A stretch of 64,000 bases of DNA from Avimuribaculum sp964395975 (lineage in GTDB: Bacteria; Bacteroidota; Bacteroidia; Bacteroidales; Muribaculaceae), in NCBI GenBank assembly GCA_964395975.1, contig CAYNBZ010000003.1:18475-82474 (forward strand), read 5' to 3'. A program made the translations under genes and the position numbers. How positions within the stretch are numbered: position 1 is the first letter of the stretch; each line of letters starts with the position of its first letter. Positions 24,343 to 33,134 of the stretch are shown here, piece after piece. Below the pieces are notes generated by a model. The model saw nothing but the letters and a program-made list of their open reading frames with translations. It ran no database searches and was not told the DNA's origin.

Positions 24343-25284
24343 ATGAAAATAAAAGGAATAGCATTATTATTGCTGTTGTGCTTCGCCGTCACGGCAACTT
24401 CTTTTGCCCAAGGACGCAGGGGACTGCGTATCAACGAGGTGATGGTGCAAAACGACAGTAACTATGTCGATGACTATGGATTGAAGCATGGATGGATAGA
24501 GCTTTACAACTCTACCTATAACTATATGGAAATCTCAACCATATTCCTTACCAACGACAAATCAAACCCACGGAAATATCCTGTGCCGCGTGGAGATGTA
24601 AGAACCAACATCCCTACTCGGCAACACGTGGTATTCTTTGCCGATAATGAGCCTAATAAGGGTACTTTCCACATTAGCTTCAGCCTTATTCCCGGCATCG
24701 ATAATTGGATAGGCATTTACGACACCGATGGCACGACGCTGCTCGATGAAGTGATTGTACCGGCATCGCTTGAAGCCAACCAAACGTATGCCCTGAAAAA
24801 GGATGGAATTTCATCGCCTGATGGCAAATTCGACCCTCAATACTGGGAAGTTCGCGATGGCAGCAATGAGAAGTATATCACGCCCAACAGCAACAACGTG
24901 ATTCTCGACACCAACGAGAATATCGAAAAGTTTAGAGAACATGACAGTGCGGGTATCGTAATGACACTTGTAGCCATGCTAATAGTGTTTTCCGCCCTCA
25001 TTCTGCTCAGCCTGTGCTTCTATCTGTTTGGTTACATCAATGTACGGTCAATACGCCTCAAAAAAGCTATTGCCCACCACGGCGAAGATGTCAGCACTGA
25101 ATTGGTAGAAAGCATAAGCCACGACTCGGGCGAGGAAATCGCCGCGATCTCTATGGCTCTGTATCAACATCTGAAGACCCACGACCTCGAGGAAACCATC
25201 CTCACCATCAACAAGGTGAAACGTATCTACTCGCCATGGAGTTCAAAGATTTATACTCTGCGAGGAACCCCGCAACGCCGTTAA
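24343..25284 (+). CDS. Lamin-tail domain fused to OadG-like gamma/delta subunit
   Basis: A 313-residue protein between the alpha and biotin-carrier genes. A signal peptide (IALLLLLCFAVTATSFAQG) is followed by a lamin-tail domain (about 25-190: LRINEVMVQNDSNYVDDYG, WIELYNSTYNYMEIS, LEANQTYALKKDG), then one membrane helix (about 205-230: GIVMTLVAMLIVFSALILLSLCFYLFG) and a cytoplasmic tail. The helix and tail (SGEEIAAISMALYQHL pattern) match OadG, the small membrane subunit that holds the decarboxylase complex together. The lamin-tail part would then face the periplasm. Gene order places it as the delta/gamma subunit. Confidence 0.82.
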   Translation: MKIKGIALLLLLCFAVTATSFAQGRRGLRINEVMVQNDSNYVDDYGLKHGWIELYNSTYNYMEISTIFLTNDKSNPRKYPVPRGDVRTNIPTRQHVVFFADNEPNKGTFHISFSLIPGIDNWIGIYDTDGTTLLDEVIVPASLEANQTYALKKDGISSPDGKFDPQYWEVRDGSNEKYITPNSNNVILDTNENIEKFREHDSAGIVMTLVAMLIVFSALILLSLCFYLFGYINVRSIRLKKAIAHHGEDVSTELVESISHDSGEEIAAISMALYQHLKTHDLEETILTINKVKRIYSPWSSKIYTLRGTPQRR

Positions 25285-25318
25285 TTGTTTAACCTAAATA
25301 AAAAACAGAACACAATCA

Positions 25319-25747
<429 letters not shown>

Positions 25748-25753
25748 TTTCCC

Positions 25754-26905
25754 ATGGATCTGACGACTTTTTTAACCGAAAATTTCCAACAGTTTTGGGA
25801 ATTTACAGGCTTCCATAATGTTACTTATGAACACCTGATAATGATATGCGTCGGTCTGTTCTTTATGTATCTTGCCATAAAGAAGGACTTCGAGCCGATG
25901 CTTCTCGTTCCAATCGGGTTTGGTATTCTTGTGGGCAATATTCCGTTCCAGATGGGTAATGAAATAGGAATCTATGAGGAAGGCTCGGTACTTAACATCC
26001 TGTATAACGGTGTGCGCGCCGGTTGGTATCCGCCTCTCATCTTCCTCGGAATCGGCGCAATGACCGATTTCTCTGCCCTGCTGGCCAATCCGAAGTTGAT
26101 GCTTGTGGGTGCATCCGCACAGTTTGGTATCTTCGGTGCCTACATGGTGGCTCTGCAACTCGGCTTCATGCCCGACCAAGCTGCTGCCATAGCCATTATC
26201 GGCGGTGCCGATGGCCCCACTGCAATCTTCTTGTCATCTAAACTTGCCCCCAACTTAATGGGTGCAATTGCCGTATCGGCATACTCATATATGGCTCTTG
26301 TCCCCGTTATACAACCACCCATCATGCGGTTGTTTACGACCAAGAAAGAACGCCTTATCCGCATGAAGCCGGCGCGTGCCGTGTCGCAAAACGAAAAGAT
26401 TCTTTTCCCGATTTTCGGATTGCTGCTAACGTGCTTCTTCGTGCCTTCGGGTCTGCCTCTGTTAGGTATGCTCTTCTTCGGCAACCTGTTGCGTGAGAGC
26501 GGTGTTACCACACGCCTCGCCAAGACGGCAAGCAACGCGCTCACCGACATTGTGACCATGCTGCTCGGGCTCACCGTGGGTGCTTCGACTCAGGCATCCG
26601 AGTTCTTGACAAAAGAAACCATTCTCATCTTTGCCCTCGGATTTATGGCATTTGTCATAGCATCGGCATCGGGCGTGCTTTTCGTCAAGTTATTCAACCT
26701 GTTTCTCAGCAAGGACAAGAAAATCAATCCGCTCATTGGAAATGCCGGTGTATCGGCTGTGCCGATGTCGGCTCGCATCTCCAATAACATGGGATTGAAA
26801 TACGACCCGTCAAACTACCTGCTCATGCATGCCATGGGTCCTAACGTGGCCGGTGTTATCGGCTCGGCGGTGGCTGCCGGTGTACTTCTCGGCTTCCTCG
26901 GCTAA
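25754..26905 (+). CDS. mmdB: Sodium-translocating decarboxylase beta subunit
   Basis: A 383-residue integral membrane protein with about nine helices. It decarboxylates carboxybiotin and exports Na+. Marks of the OadB/MmdB family: PIGFGILVGNIPF, YPPLIFLGIGAMTDFSALLANPK, AIIGGADGPTAIFLSSKLAP (containing a conserved Asp needed for Na+), ANLPLLG-like segment, and NAGVSAVPMSARISNNMGLKYDP near the end, then LMHAMGPNVAGVIGSAVAAGVLLG. The length is normal for Bacteroidetes. Last gene of the operon, followed by a terminator. Confidence 0.95.
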   Translation: MDLTTFLTENFQQFWEFTGFHNVTYEHLIMICVGLFFMYLAIKKDFEPMLLVPIGFGILVGNIPFQMGNEIGIYEEGSVLNILYNGVRAGWYPPLIFLGIGAMTDFSALLANPKLMLVGASAQFGIFGAYMVALQLGFMPDQAAAIAIIGGADGPTAIFLSSKLAPNLMGAIAVSAYSYMALVPVIQPPIMRLFTTKKERLIRMKPARAVSQNEKILFPIFGLLLTCFFVPSGLPLLGMLFFGNLLRESGVTTRLAKTASNALTDIVTMLLGLTVGASTQASEFLTKETILIFALGFMAFVIASASGVLFVKLFNLFLSKDKKINPLIGNAGVSAVPMSARISNNMGLKYDPSNYLLMHAMGPNVAGVIGSAVAAGVLLGFLG

Positions 26906-26944
26906 GGGGAGGAAAACCTATTTTCATATTATATTAAGCAGGGA

Positions 26945-26985
26945 ATGGATGGCTGCGCTACTGTTGCAGTCATCCATCCTTTTAT
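26945..26985 (+). terminator. Terminator of the mmd operon
   Basis: GGATGGCTGC (26947-26956) pairs with GCAGTCATCC (26966-26975, one G-U) around a 9-base loop; CTTTTAT follows shortly after. A second small hairpin, TTGCCAT/ATGGCAA, is at 27022-27043. Confidence 0.7.
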
Positions 26986-27060
26986 CCCCCCGCGCCCCCA
27001 CTGTAACTTGAATAACGCGTTTTGCCATATAAGGGCATGGCAATACTCCCTTTTTTATCT

Positions 27061-27068
27061 TATCTTTG
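27061..27068 (+). promoter_or_regulatory. Candidate -7 element for the methyltransferase cassette
   Basis: TATCTTTG matches the Bacteroidetes element and would give a leader of about 75 bases to the ATG at 27150. No TTTG box at the usual distance. No other promoter is seen before the three-gene cassette. Confidence 0.4.
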
Positions 27069-27149
27069 TCTATTGCTGCGGCAATACATGAATTTTCTTT
27101 CATCAATGAGAGAGTTCTCCGTGTGTCACTCCATAAAATGTAACAACCA

Positions 27150-29834
27150 ATGGCAAAAAAGACCAAATCATTCTCACACATCGAAGCGCAGGACGCACTG
27201 GAACACCTGAACGAAACGAAGCCGACAGGCGAAGAACTGGTGTACCACCTGCTGCGCATTTTCGGCGGTTATGGCGACGGCAACATACGCCGCATCCGTG
27301 ATGGCGTGGGCAACAAGTCGAAGGACGGGCGCACCGTGCTTGTCCCTAGCCTCATTGCATACCGCCCGAAAGAGGTACTCGACTTCTACGATGAAATCAA
27401 GGCTATGCAGACCGACCCCAAAATTGCAAGGCATTCACCGCGGCTTTACGTGGTGAGCGACGGCAAGACCATCGTAGCCGTTGACCCGAAAGAACAGGAT
27501 ATTTACGAGAATGAAGTGGGGCTGATGTGGAAAGATTTTGATTTCTTTTATCCCTTGGCCGGTATTGAGAAAATTCGCAACATTGAAGAGGCGGAAGCCG
27601 ATGTGAAATCTGCCGAACTGATGGCAAAAATTTTCGATGAGGTACGCCGACACAACGACATCAAGGACAAGACGGAGATGCACAACCTCAACATCTTCAT
27701 GTCGCGTCTGCTCTTCTGCTATTTTGCCGAAGATACGCGGCTGTTTCCCGAACCACAACTGTTCACCAACTCCATCAAGCAGCACACCGCCGAAGACGGT
27801 CACGACCTTGCAGAATTTATCGACCGTGCTTTCTTTGCCATGGCCACCGACGACCCTGCCGTGCGTGAGGCCTTGCCGGTGCAGTTTGCCATATTCCCCT
27901 ACGTCAACGGCGGATTGTTCGAAAATCGTGTGCCGATACCCGTGCTCAGCCGCCGTGCCCGCGTGCTGATGATAAAGTGCGGCGACTTCGACTGGAAAGA
28001 CATCAACCCCGACATTTTCGGCTCGATGATACAGGCAGTGGTAACGCCGGAGATGCGTGCCGGGCTGGGTATGCATTACACCTCGGTGCCCAACATCATG
28101 AAGCTCATCCGCCCACTGTTCCTTGACGGGCTGTATGAAGAGTTCAATGTGGCAAAGGACACTCGCGATGTCAAGCGTCTGCAACGCCTCCTTGCCCGAT
28201 TAGGAAAAATCAAGTTCTTCGACCCTGCCTGCGGCAGCGGAAACTTCCTCATCGTGAGTTACAAGTGCATCCGCGAACTCGAAATCCTCATTTGGAAACA
28301 ACTGCGCAACCTTGGCGTGCCCGAACTGCCATTGTCAAATATCAACCTGCAACAGTTCTACGGCATTGAGATTGACGACTTCGCTTGCGACACAGCCACA
28401 CTTTCGCTCTGGCTTGCCGAGCATCAGATGAATAACAAGTTTGCCGAGGCTTTCGGCATCCGCCCCGATGCCCTTCCCCTGCGCCCGAGCGGTCATATCG
28501 TTTGCGGCAATGCCTGCCGGCTGGATTGGAATACAGTTTGTCAGCATACGGCGGAAGATGAAGTCTATGTAATGGGAAATCCTCCGTATCTGGGCAGCAA
28601 GCTGCAATCTAAAGAACAGAAAGAAGAAATCGCCTCGGCTTTCGGGCAAGTGAAGAACAGCAAAATCTTAGACTACATTGCTATTTGGTTTAACTGCGCT
28701 TCTATATATATCGAAAACTCAAAGTCGAAATTCGCATTCGTCAGCACTAATTCAATTTGTCAAGGCGAACAAATTGCCGTGCTTTGGCCATTGATCTTGA
28801 ACCGGAAAGAAGAAATTTTCTTTGCATACACTTCTTTCAAGTGGAGCAATAACGCTAAAAACAATGCCGGTGTGACAGTTGTCATAATTGGCGTTGAAAA
28901 TGAAGATGCCAAAAGTATAAAATCTCTTTTCACCAAAGATAAGGTGACCCGAACAAACTGTATAAGTCCTTATTTGTGTATCGGAAGCAGGACTATTGTC
29001 AGCAAACAACTCCATCCTCCCAAAGGGCTGCCTAAAATGTGTTTCGGCTGTATGCCTTATGACAATGGAAATCTCTTGCTAAGCCAAACTGAAAAAATCA
29101 AGTTTATTGATGATTATCCACAATACTCACGATTCATTAAACAGATTTACGGTTCTGAAGAGTTCATAAACAAAATCGAAAGATTCTGCCTCTGGATTGA
29201 TGATACAGATGTGAGTTATGCTTTGACTAACCCCGAAATTGCAAAACGGATAGAGCGTACAAAGGTATTCCGTTCAGGAAGTACCGATGCAAGTGGCAGG
29301 AAATTGGCTTTACGCCCTCATCAGTTCCGCGAACATCCAGTTCTGAGTGAATGCATCATTATTCCACGTGTTTCTTCCGAACGCCGTGAATACATCCCAA
29401 TAGGATATTTGCCGGCAGGAACCGTAGTTTCCGATTCCGCCTTTGCCATTTATGATGCCCCAAAATGGCTTTTCGCCATCCTTACCGGCAAGATGCACAT
29501 GGCGTGGGTAAAGACGGTGGGTGGCCGATTGGAAACACGGTATCGCTATTCTGCCCAACTTTGCTACAACACATTCCCGTTCCCAACAATTAGCAATGCA
29601 CAAAAAGCAGAGTTGGCAAATTTAGCACAAAACATTCTTGACCTGCGCGAAGAACATTTCGACATGACACTTGGCGAGATGTATAATCCCGAATCCATGC
29701 CCGACGACCTGAAAGACGCTCACCACCGCCTCGACCTCGCCGTAGACCGCTGTTATCGCACCGAGCCTTTTGCTTCAGACGAAGAACGCCTTGAATGCCT
29801 GTTTAAGCTGTACGTTAAAATGACAAAGAAATGA
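27150..29834 (+). CDS. Adenine-specific DNA methyltransferase (MmeI/YeeA-like, gamma class)
   Basis: An 894-residue SAM-dependent DNA methyltransferase. Motif order is GLGMHYTSVPNI (about 306), SAM motif KFFDPACGSGNF (356-366), then YGIEIDDFA (motif II-like) and the catalytic VMGNPPYLG (NPPY 477-480), which marks N6-adenine methylation. The N-terminal 300 residues resemble MmeI/type ISP enzymes, but the place of the D-ExK nuclease core reads GRTVLVPSLIAYRP, with no recognisable catalytic set. Residues about 560-800 are probably the target-recognition domain, and their DNA is much more AT-rich than the flanks. First gene of an operon with helicase and GIY-YIG genes. The target sequence cannot be read. 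Confidence 0.88.
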   Translation: MAKKTKSFSHIEAQDALEHLNETKPTGEELVYHLLRIFGGYGDGNIRRIRDGVGNKSKDGRTVLVPSLIAYRPKEVLDFYDEIKAMQTDPKIARHSPRLYVVSDGKTIVAVDPKEQDIYENEVGLMWKDFDFFYPLAGIEKIRNIEEAEADVKSAELMAKIFDEVRRHNDIKDKTEMHNLNIFMSRLLFCYFAEDTRLFPEPQLFTNSIKQHTAEDGHDLAEFIDRAFFAMATDDPAVREALPVQFAIFPYVNGGLFENRVPIPVLSRRARVLMIKCGDFDWKDINPDIFGSMIQAVVTPEMRAGLGMHYTSVPNIMKLIRPLFLDGLYEEFNVAKDTRDVKRLQRLLARLGKIKFFDPACGSGNFLIVSYKCIRELEILIWKQLRNLGVPELPLSNINLQQFYGIEIDDFACDTATLSLWLAEHQMNNKFAEAFGIRPDALPLRPSGHIVCGNACRLDWNTVCQHTAEDEVYVMGNPPYLGSKLQSKEQKEEIASAFGQVKNSKILDYIAIWFNCASIYIENSKSKFAFVSTNSICQGEQIAVLWPLILNRKEEIFFAYTSFKWSNNAKNNAGVTVVIIGVENEDAKSIKSLFTKDKVTRTNCISPYLCIGSRTIVSKQLHPPKGLPKMCFGCMPYDNGNLLLSQTEKIKFIDDYPQYSRFIKQIYGSEEFINKIERFCLWIDDTDVSYALTNPEIAKRIERTKVFRSGSTDASGRKLALRPHQFREHPVLSECIIIPRVSSERREYIPIGYLPAGTVVSDSAFAIYDAPKWLFAILTGKMHMAWVKTVGGRLETRYRYSAQLCYNTFPFPTISNAQKAELANLAQNILDLREEHFDMTLGEMYNPESMPDDLKDAHHRLDLAVDRCYRTEPFASDEERLECLFKLYVKMTKK

Positions 29835-29859
29835 AAGACAGATAGGAAAGCGTGAATAT

Positions 29860-31833
29860 ATGGAAAACCTTGTGGAAATAAAATATGCCCAAACGGGCAA
29901 ATCAAGCGCAACCAACGACATGGGCATGCGCGAAATGCAGGCAATGGTCTATGAACAGCGCAACCGTCGGCACCTGCTGGTGAAAGCCCCACCGGCATCG
30001 GGCAAGAGCCGTGCCATGATGTTTGTGGCACTCGACAAGCTGGCAAACCAAGGCCTTCGGAAAGTGATTGTCGCCGTGCCTGAAAAATCAATCGGTCGCT
30101 CATTCAGAGACACCGACCTAAAGAAGTTCGGCTTCTTTGCCGACTGGCACGTTGCACCCGATTATGACCTGTGCAGCTCGGCAGGGAGCGAAACATCCAA
30201 GCGGGAAAAGCTGATAGAGTTTTTGTCGCCCTCGACGGCTGCAAAGATTCTGGTATGCACGCACAGCACATTGCGCAACACCATGAAGGATGTCCCGAAT
30301 GAACTGTTCAACGATGTTTTCTTCGGCATTGACGAGTTTCACCACACATCGGCGGACGTAAACAACAACCTCGGCGAACTGATCAGGCGTTTGCTCAATG
30401 AAACCACGGCACATATCATGGCAATGACCGGCAGCTACTTCCGCGGCGATGCCGTGCCCGTGATGCGTCCCGAAGATGAAGCCAAGTTCCAGCCCACCAT
30501 CAACTACAATTATTACCGGCAACTGAGCGGCTACAAGTACCTGAAAAGCCTCGGCATCGGATACCAATTCTTCACGGGCAAATATATCAATGCCATACCC
30601 GAAGCACTCGACACAACAAGGAAAACGCTCATCCACATCCCCAACGTAAACTCTAAAACTTCATATACGTCGAAGTATGATGAGGCGTATGACATCATAC
30701 GCTGCATCGGCGAGATAGTCAAAACCGATTACGAACACTACATTCATTATGTAAAGACACCCGACGGGCGTATATTGAAGGTGGGCGACCTTGTGGAGGA
30801 TGACACAAGACGGCGCAATGCCCTGCAAGCCTATCTGCAACGGATGAACTCGCGCGACGCACTCGACATACTGATTGCCCTCGGAACGGCAAAGGAGGGC
30901 TTCGACTGGACTTGGTGCGAATGCTGCATCACCATCGGCATACGCTCGTCGCTGACGGAAATCGTGCAAATCATCGGTCGTTGCACCCGTGATTGTGAGG
31001 GTAAGACTCATGCTCAATTCATCAACCTGATACCTTGCCCCGACGCAACGCAAGAGGATGTGTCGATGGCGGTAAACGATTTCCTGAAAGCCATATCCGC
31101 ATCGCTGCTTATGGAACAGGTAATGGCTCCTCGCTGGACGTTCAAGACCAAACGTGACGATGAAGATGAGGACGCACGCAAAGAGGGCGGCAGGAAGAAA
31201 GACACCACGCACACCATCGTGGTGGAAGGACTGCCGACACTTACCGAACGTGCGCAAGCCATCATCGACAACGACCTCGACACGCTGATTGCCTCTACCC
31301 TTACAGACAAGAAAATACGTGAAGCCATCATCGGCACAGATACTGCCGAAATGATTACACAGGTATATATGCCTAAAGTAATCAAGGAAAAATATCCTGA
31401 GTTGACCGACGAGGAAGTTGACCAAGTGTCGAAACATGCCATTCTGACTATTGCCACACAGGGACAGGAAGTCACAGTGGATGACAGCGGAAACAGGTTC
31501 ATTCGCATGGCCAATCGTTTCATAAACCTCGATGACCTGTCTATCAACCTGATAGATTCGATAAACCCGTTCCAACGGGCTTATGAGATTTTATCCAAGT
31601 CGCTCACGCCCGAAGTGCTGCATATAATACAGTATGAGATTGAATCGAAACGCGAGGATATGACCAAGGAAGAAGCCATTCTCTTGTTTACGAAGTATCT
31701 GCCCAAGTGGAGGGAAGAGCATGACGGGAAAGTGCCGACACTGGACGAACCGGATGCCAATGGACGGCGCATAGCCTTTGCCATTGATTATCTGCGTAAG
31801 ATGAAACAACAATACCTTGCCAAGAAACAATGA
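29860..31833 (+). CDS. SF2 helicase of the methyltransferase cassette
   Basis: A 657-residue superfamily 2 helicase/translocase. Seen are the P-loop VKAPPASGKS (41-50), motif Ia-like VIVAVPEKS, motif II GIDEFHH (a DEAH-type box at 158-161), motif III AMTGSYFRG (188-196), motif V ALGTAKEGFDW (340-350) and motif VI QIIGRCTRD (370-378). An acidic linker (about 435-450, TKRDDEDEDARKEGGRKK) separates a C-terminal helical part of unknown role. No nuclease motif is seen. It starts 25 bases after the methyltransferase and overlaps the GIY-YIG gene by 4 bases, so it likely drives translocation for a restriction or defence complex. Confidence 0.86.
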   Translation: MENLVEIKYAQTGKSSATNDMGMREMQAMVYEQRNRRHLLVKAPPASGKSRAMMFVALDKLANQGLRKVIVAVPEKSIGRSFRDTDLKKFGFFADWHVAPDYDLCSSAGSETSKREKLIEFLSPSTAAKILVCTHSTLRNTMKDVPNELFNDVFFGIDEFHHTSADVNNNLGELIRRLLNETTAHIMAMTGSYFRGDAVPVMRPEDEAKFQPTINYNYYRQLSGYKYLKSLGIGYQFFTGKYINAIPEALDTTRKTLIHIPNVNSKTSYTSKYDEAYDIIRCIGEIVKTDYEHYIHYVKTPDGRILKVGDLVEDDTRRRNALQAYLQRMNSRDALDILIALGTAKEGFDWTWCECCITIGIRSSLTEIVQIIGRCTRDCEGKTHAQFINLIPCPDATQEDVSMAVNDFLKAISASLLMEQVMAPRWTFKTKRDDEDEDARKEGGRKKDTTHTIVVEGLPTLTERAQAIIDNDLDTLIASTLTDKKIREAIIGTDTAEMITQVYMPKVIKEKYPELTDEEVDQVSKHAILTIATQGQEVTVDDSGNRFIRMANRFINLDDLSINLIDSINPFQRAYEILSKSLTPEVLHIIQYEIESKREDMTKEEAILLFTKYLPKWREEHDGKVPTLDEPDANGRRIAFAIDYLRKMKQQYLAKKQ

Positions 31834-33038
31834 TAAACTGGGACGAAGAACTTGAGAAGATATTTGCCGACCCACTATTGGCCGATGTGACTACACCACA
31901 AAAAAGAGTCACATCAAGCGATAGGCTGATTGCCGGATTCCAGCGTATTGTGGAATTTGCAGAAACACACAATCGCTTGCCGCAAAAGTGTGACGACAGT
32001 GAAGAGCGTGCCCTTTACAACCGGCTGCAAGGTATTCTTAAAGACCCGAAGAAAGTGGAACGTTGCAGACCATACGACACATCGGGCATTCTGAATGAAA
32101 CGGATAATCACATTGTTTCTGAACCGTCGCTTGCTTATGAAAGTGTACCCCTAACAGAAGAACAGCAACTTGCCGATATATTCAACGACCCGCTTCTTGC
32201 AGATGACAACCAGACAGACCATGGGCTGTTTGACCTGCCCGACTATATGCAACAGCGACTGAAAGAACGGCAGAAAGCCGATTACATTGCGCAAAGAGTA
32301 ACGTGTGAAGATTTTAACCGTTACGAAGCCGGATTCAAAGAGGTTCATGCAGGGCTGAAATCGGGCAAATATCGCCTGATAAAGTTCAAGGAGGCTCATG
32401 TGGCTCAAGGACGCTATTTCATTGAAGACGGTATGCTTGTCTATATAGCGGCAATGGACCGGATAGAGAAAAACCGTCATGGAAAAAGAAACAGCCGCAC
32501 ACGTTGCATTTATGAAAACGCCACTGAATCGGGCATTTATATGCAAACACTTTGTAAAAGCCTTTACCATTCAGGCTACACCGTTCAAGACGTGTCGGAT
32601 GTGGAAGACAACTATCTGGCAAAGAAGTTTTCAATCAACGCCAATGATGTGGAAAGTGGCATGATATATGTGCTCCGCTCGCTGTCGAAAGACCCTGAAA
32701 TAGCATCAATACACAACTTGTATAAAATAGGGTTCACAACCACCCCGCTTGAAACACGTATCGCCAATGCACGGAATGAGCCGACTTACCTTTGCGCCGA
32801 CGTAAAAACCGTCGCTACATGGCGCGTATATAACGTGAAGAGTTCTACTTTCGAAGCGTTGATACACAAGCTGTTTGACTGTGTGCAACTGCAAGTTACC
32901 ATCGATGGGAAAAAGCCCGGAGAGTGGTTTGTTGTCCCACTCACGGCCATAGAACAAGCCGTAGCCTATATTATCAACGGAAAGCCTGTCGCATACGACA
33001 AGAACATCGAACAAATAATCGTCCTTAATGAAGAATGA
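31830..33038 (+). CDS. GIY-YIG (T5orf172/MUG113-like) nuclease of the methyltransferase cassette
   Basis: A 402-residue protein translated from an ATGA overlap with the helicase. The C-terminal domain (about 277-370) has the GIY-YIG pattern: GMIYVLRS (Tyr280), LYKIGFTT (Tyr298), ETRIANAR (Arg310) and FEALIHKLF (Glu342, His346), the T5orf172 or MUG113 variant. The N-terminal half is unknown. It holds two copies of one short motif, LEKIFADPLLAD (8-19) and LADIFNDPLLAD (114-125), separated by a helical linker, suggesting two docking sites. As the only visible nuclease of the cassette it is the likely effector. Cleavage is not proven; the residues fit. Confidence 0.8.
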   Translation: MINWDEELEKIFADPLLADVTTPQKRVTSSDRLIAGFQRIVEFAETHNRLPQKCDDSEERALYNRLQGILKDPKKVERCRPYDTSGILNETDNHIVSEPSLAYESVPLTEEQQLADIFNDPLLADDNQTDHGLFDLPDYMQQRLKERQKADYIAQRVTCEDFNRYEAGFKEVHAGLKSGKYRLIKFKEAHVAQGRYFIEDGMLVYIAAMDRIEKNRHGKRNSRTRCIYENATESGIYMQTLCKSLYHSGYTVQDVSDVEDNYLAKKFSINANDVESGMIYVLRSLSKDPEIASIHNLYKIGFTTTPLETRIANARNEPTYLCADVKTVATWRVYNVKSSTFEALIHKLFDCVQLQVTIDGKKPGEWFVVPLTAIEQAVAYIINGKPVAYDKNIEQIIVLNEE

Positions 33039-33122
33039 AGTTTCGAGAGCTCCGTGACAACCTTATCAAAAAAATTTATCCTTCGCAAAAGCAAATTTAA
33101 GAGATGAGTGGCTTTTTTTTAG

Positions 33123-33130
33123 TAGTTTTG
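33123..33130 (+). promoter_or_regulatory. Candidate -7 element abutting the PurF-like start
   Basis: TAGTTTTG ends only 4 bases before the ATG at 33135, so the mRNA would be leaderless or nearly so, if the element is real. No -33 box is visible. Confidence 0.25.
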
Positions 33131-33134
33131 TGCC

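Noticed and set aside
23664..24434. 256-codon minus-strand frame opposite mmdA
   Set aside because: It is a shadow of the mmdA reading frame; mmdA has full family motifs and operon context.
30661..31575. 304-codon minus-strand frame opposite the helicase
   Set aside because: Antisense shadow; the helicase motifs fix the real frame.
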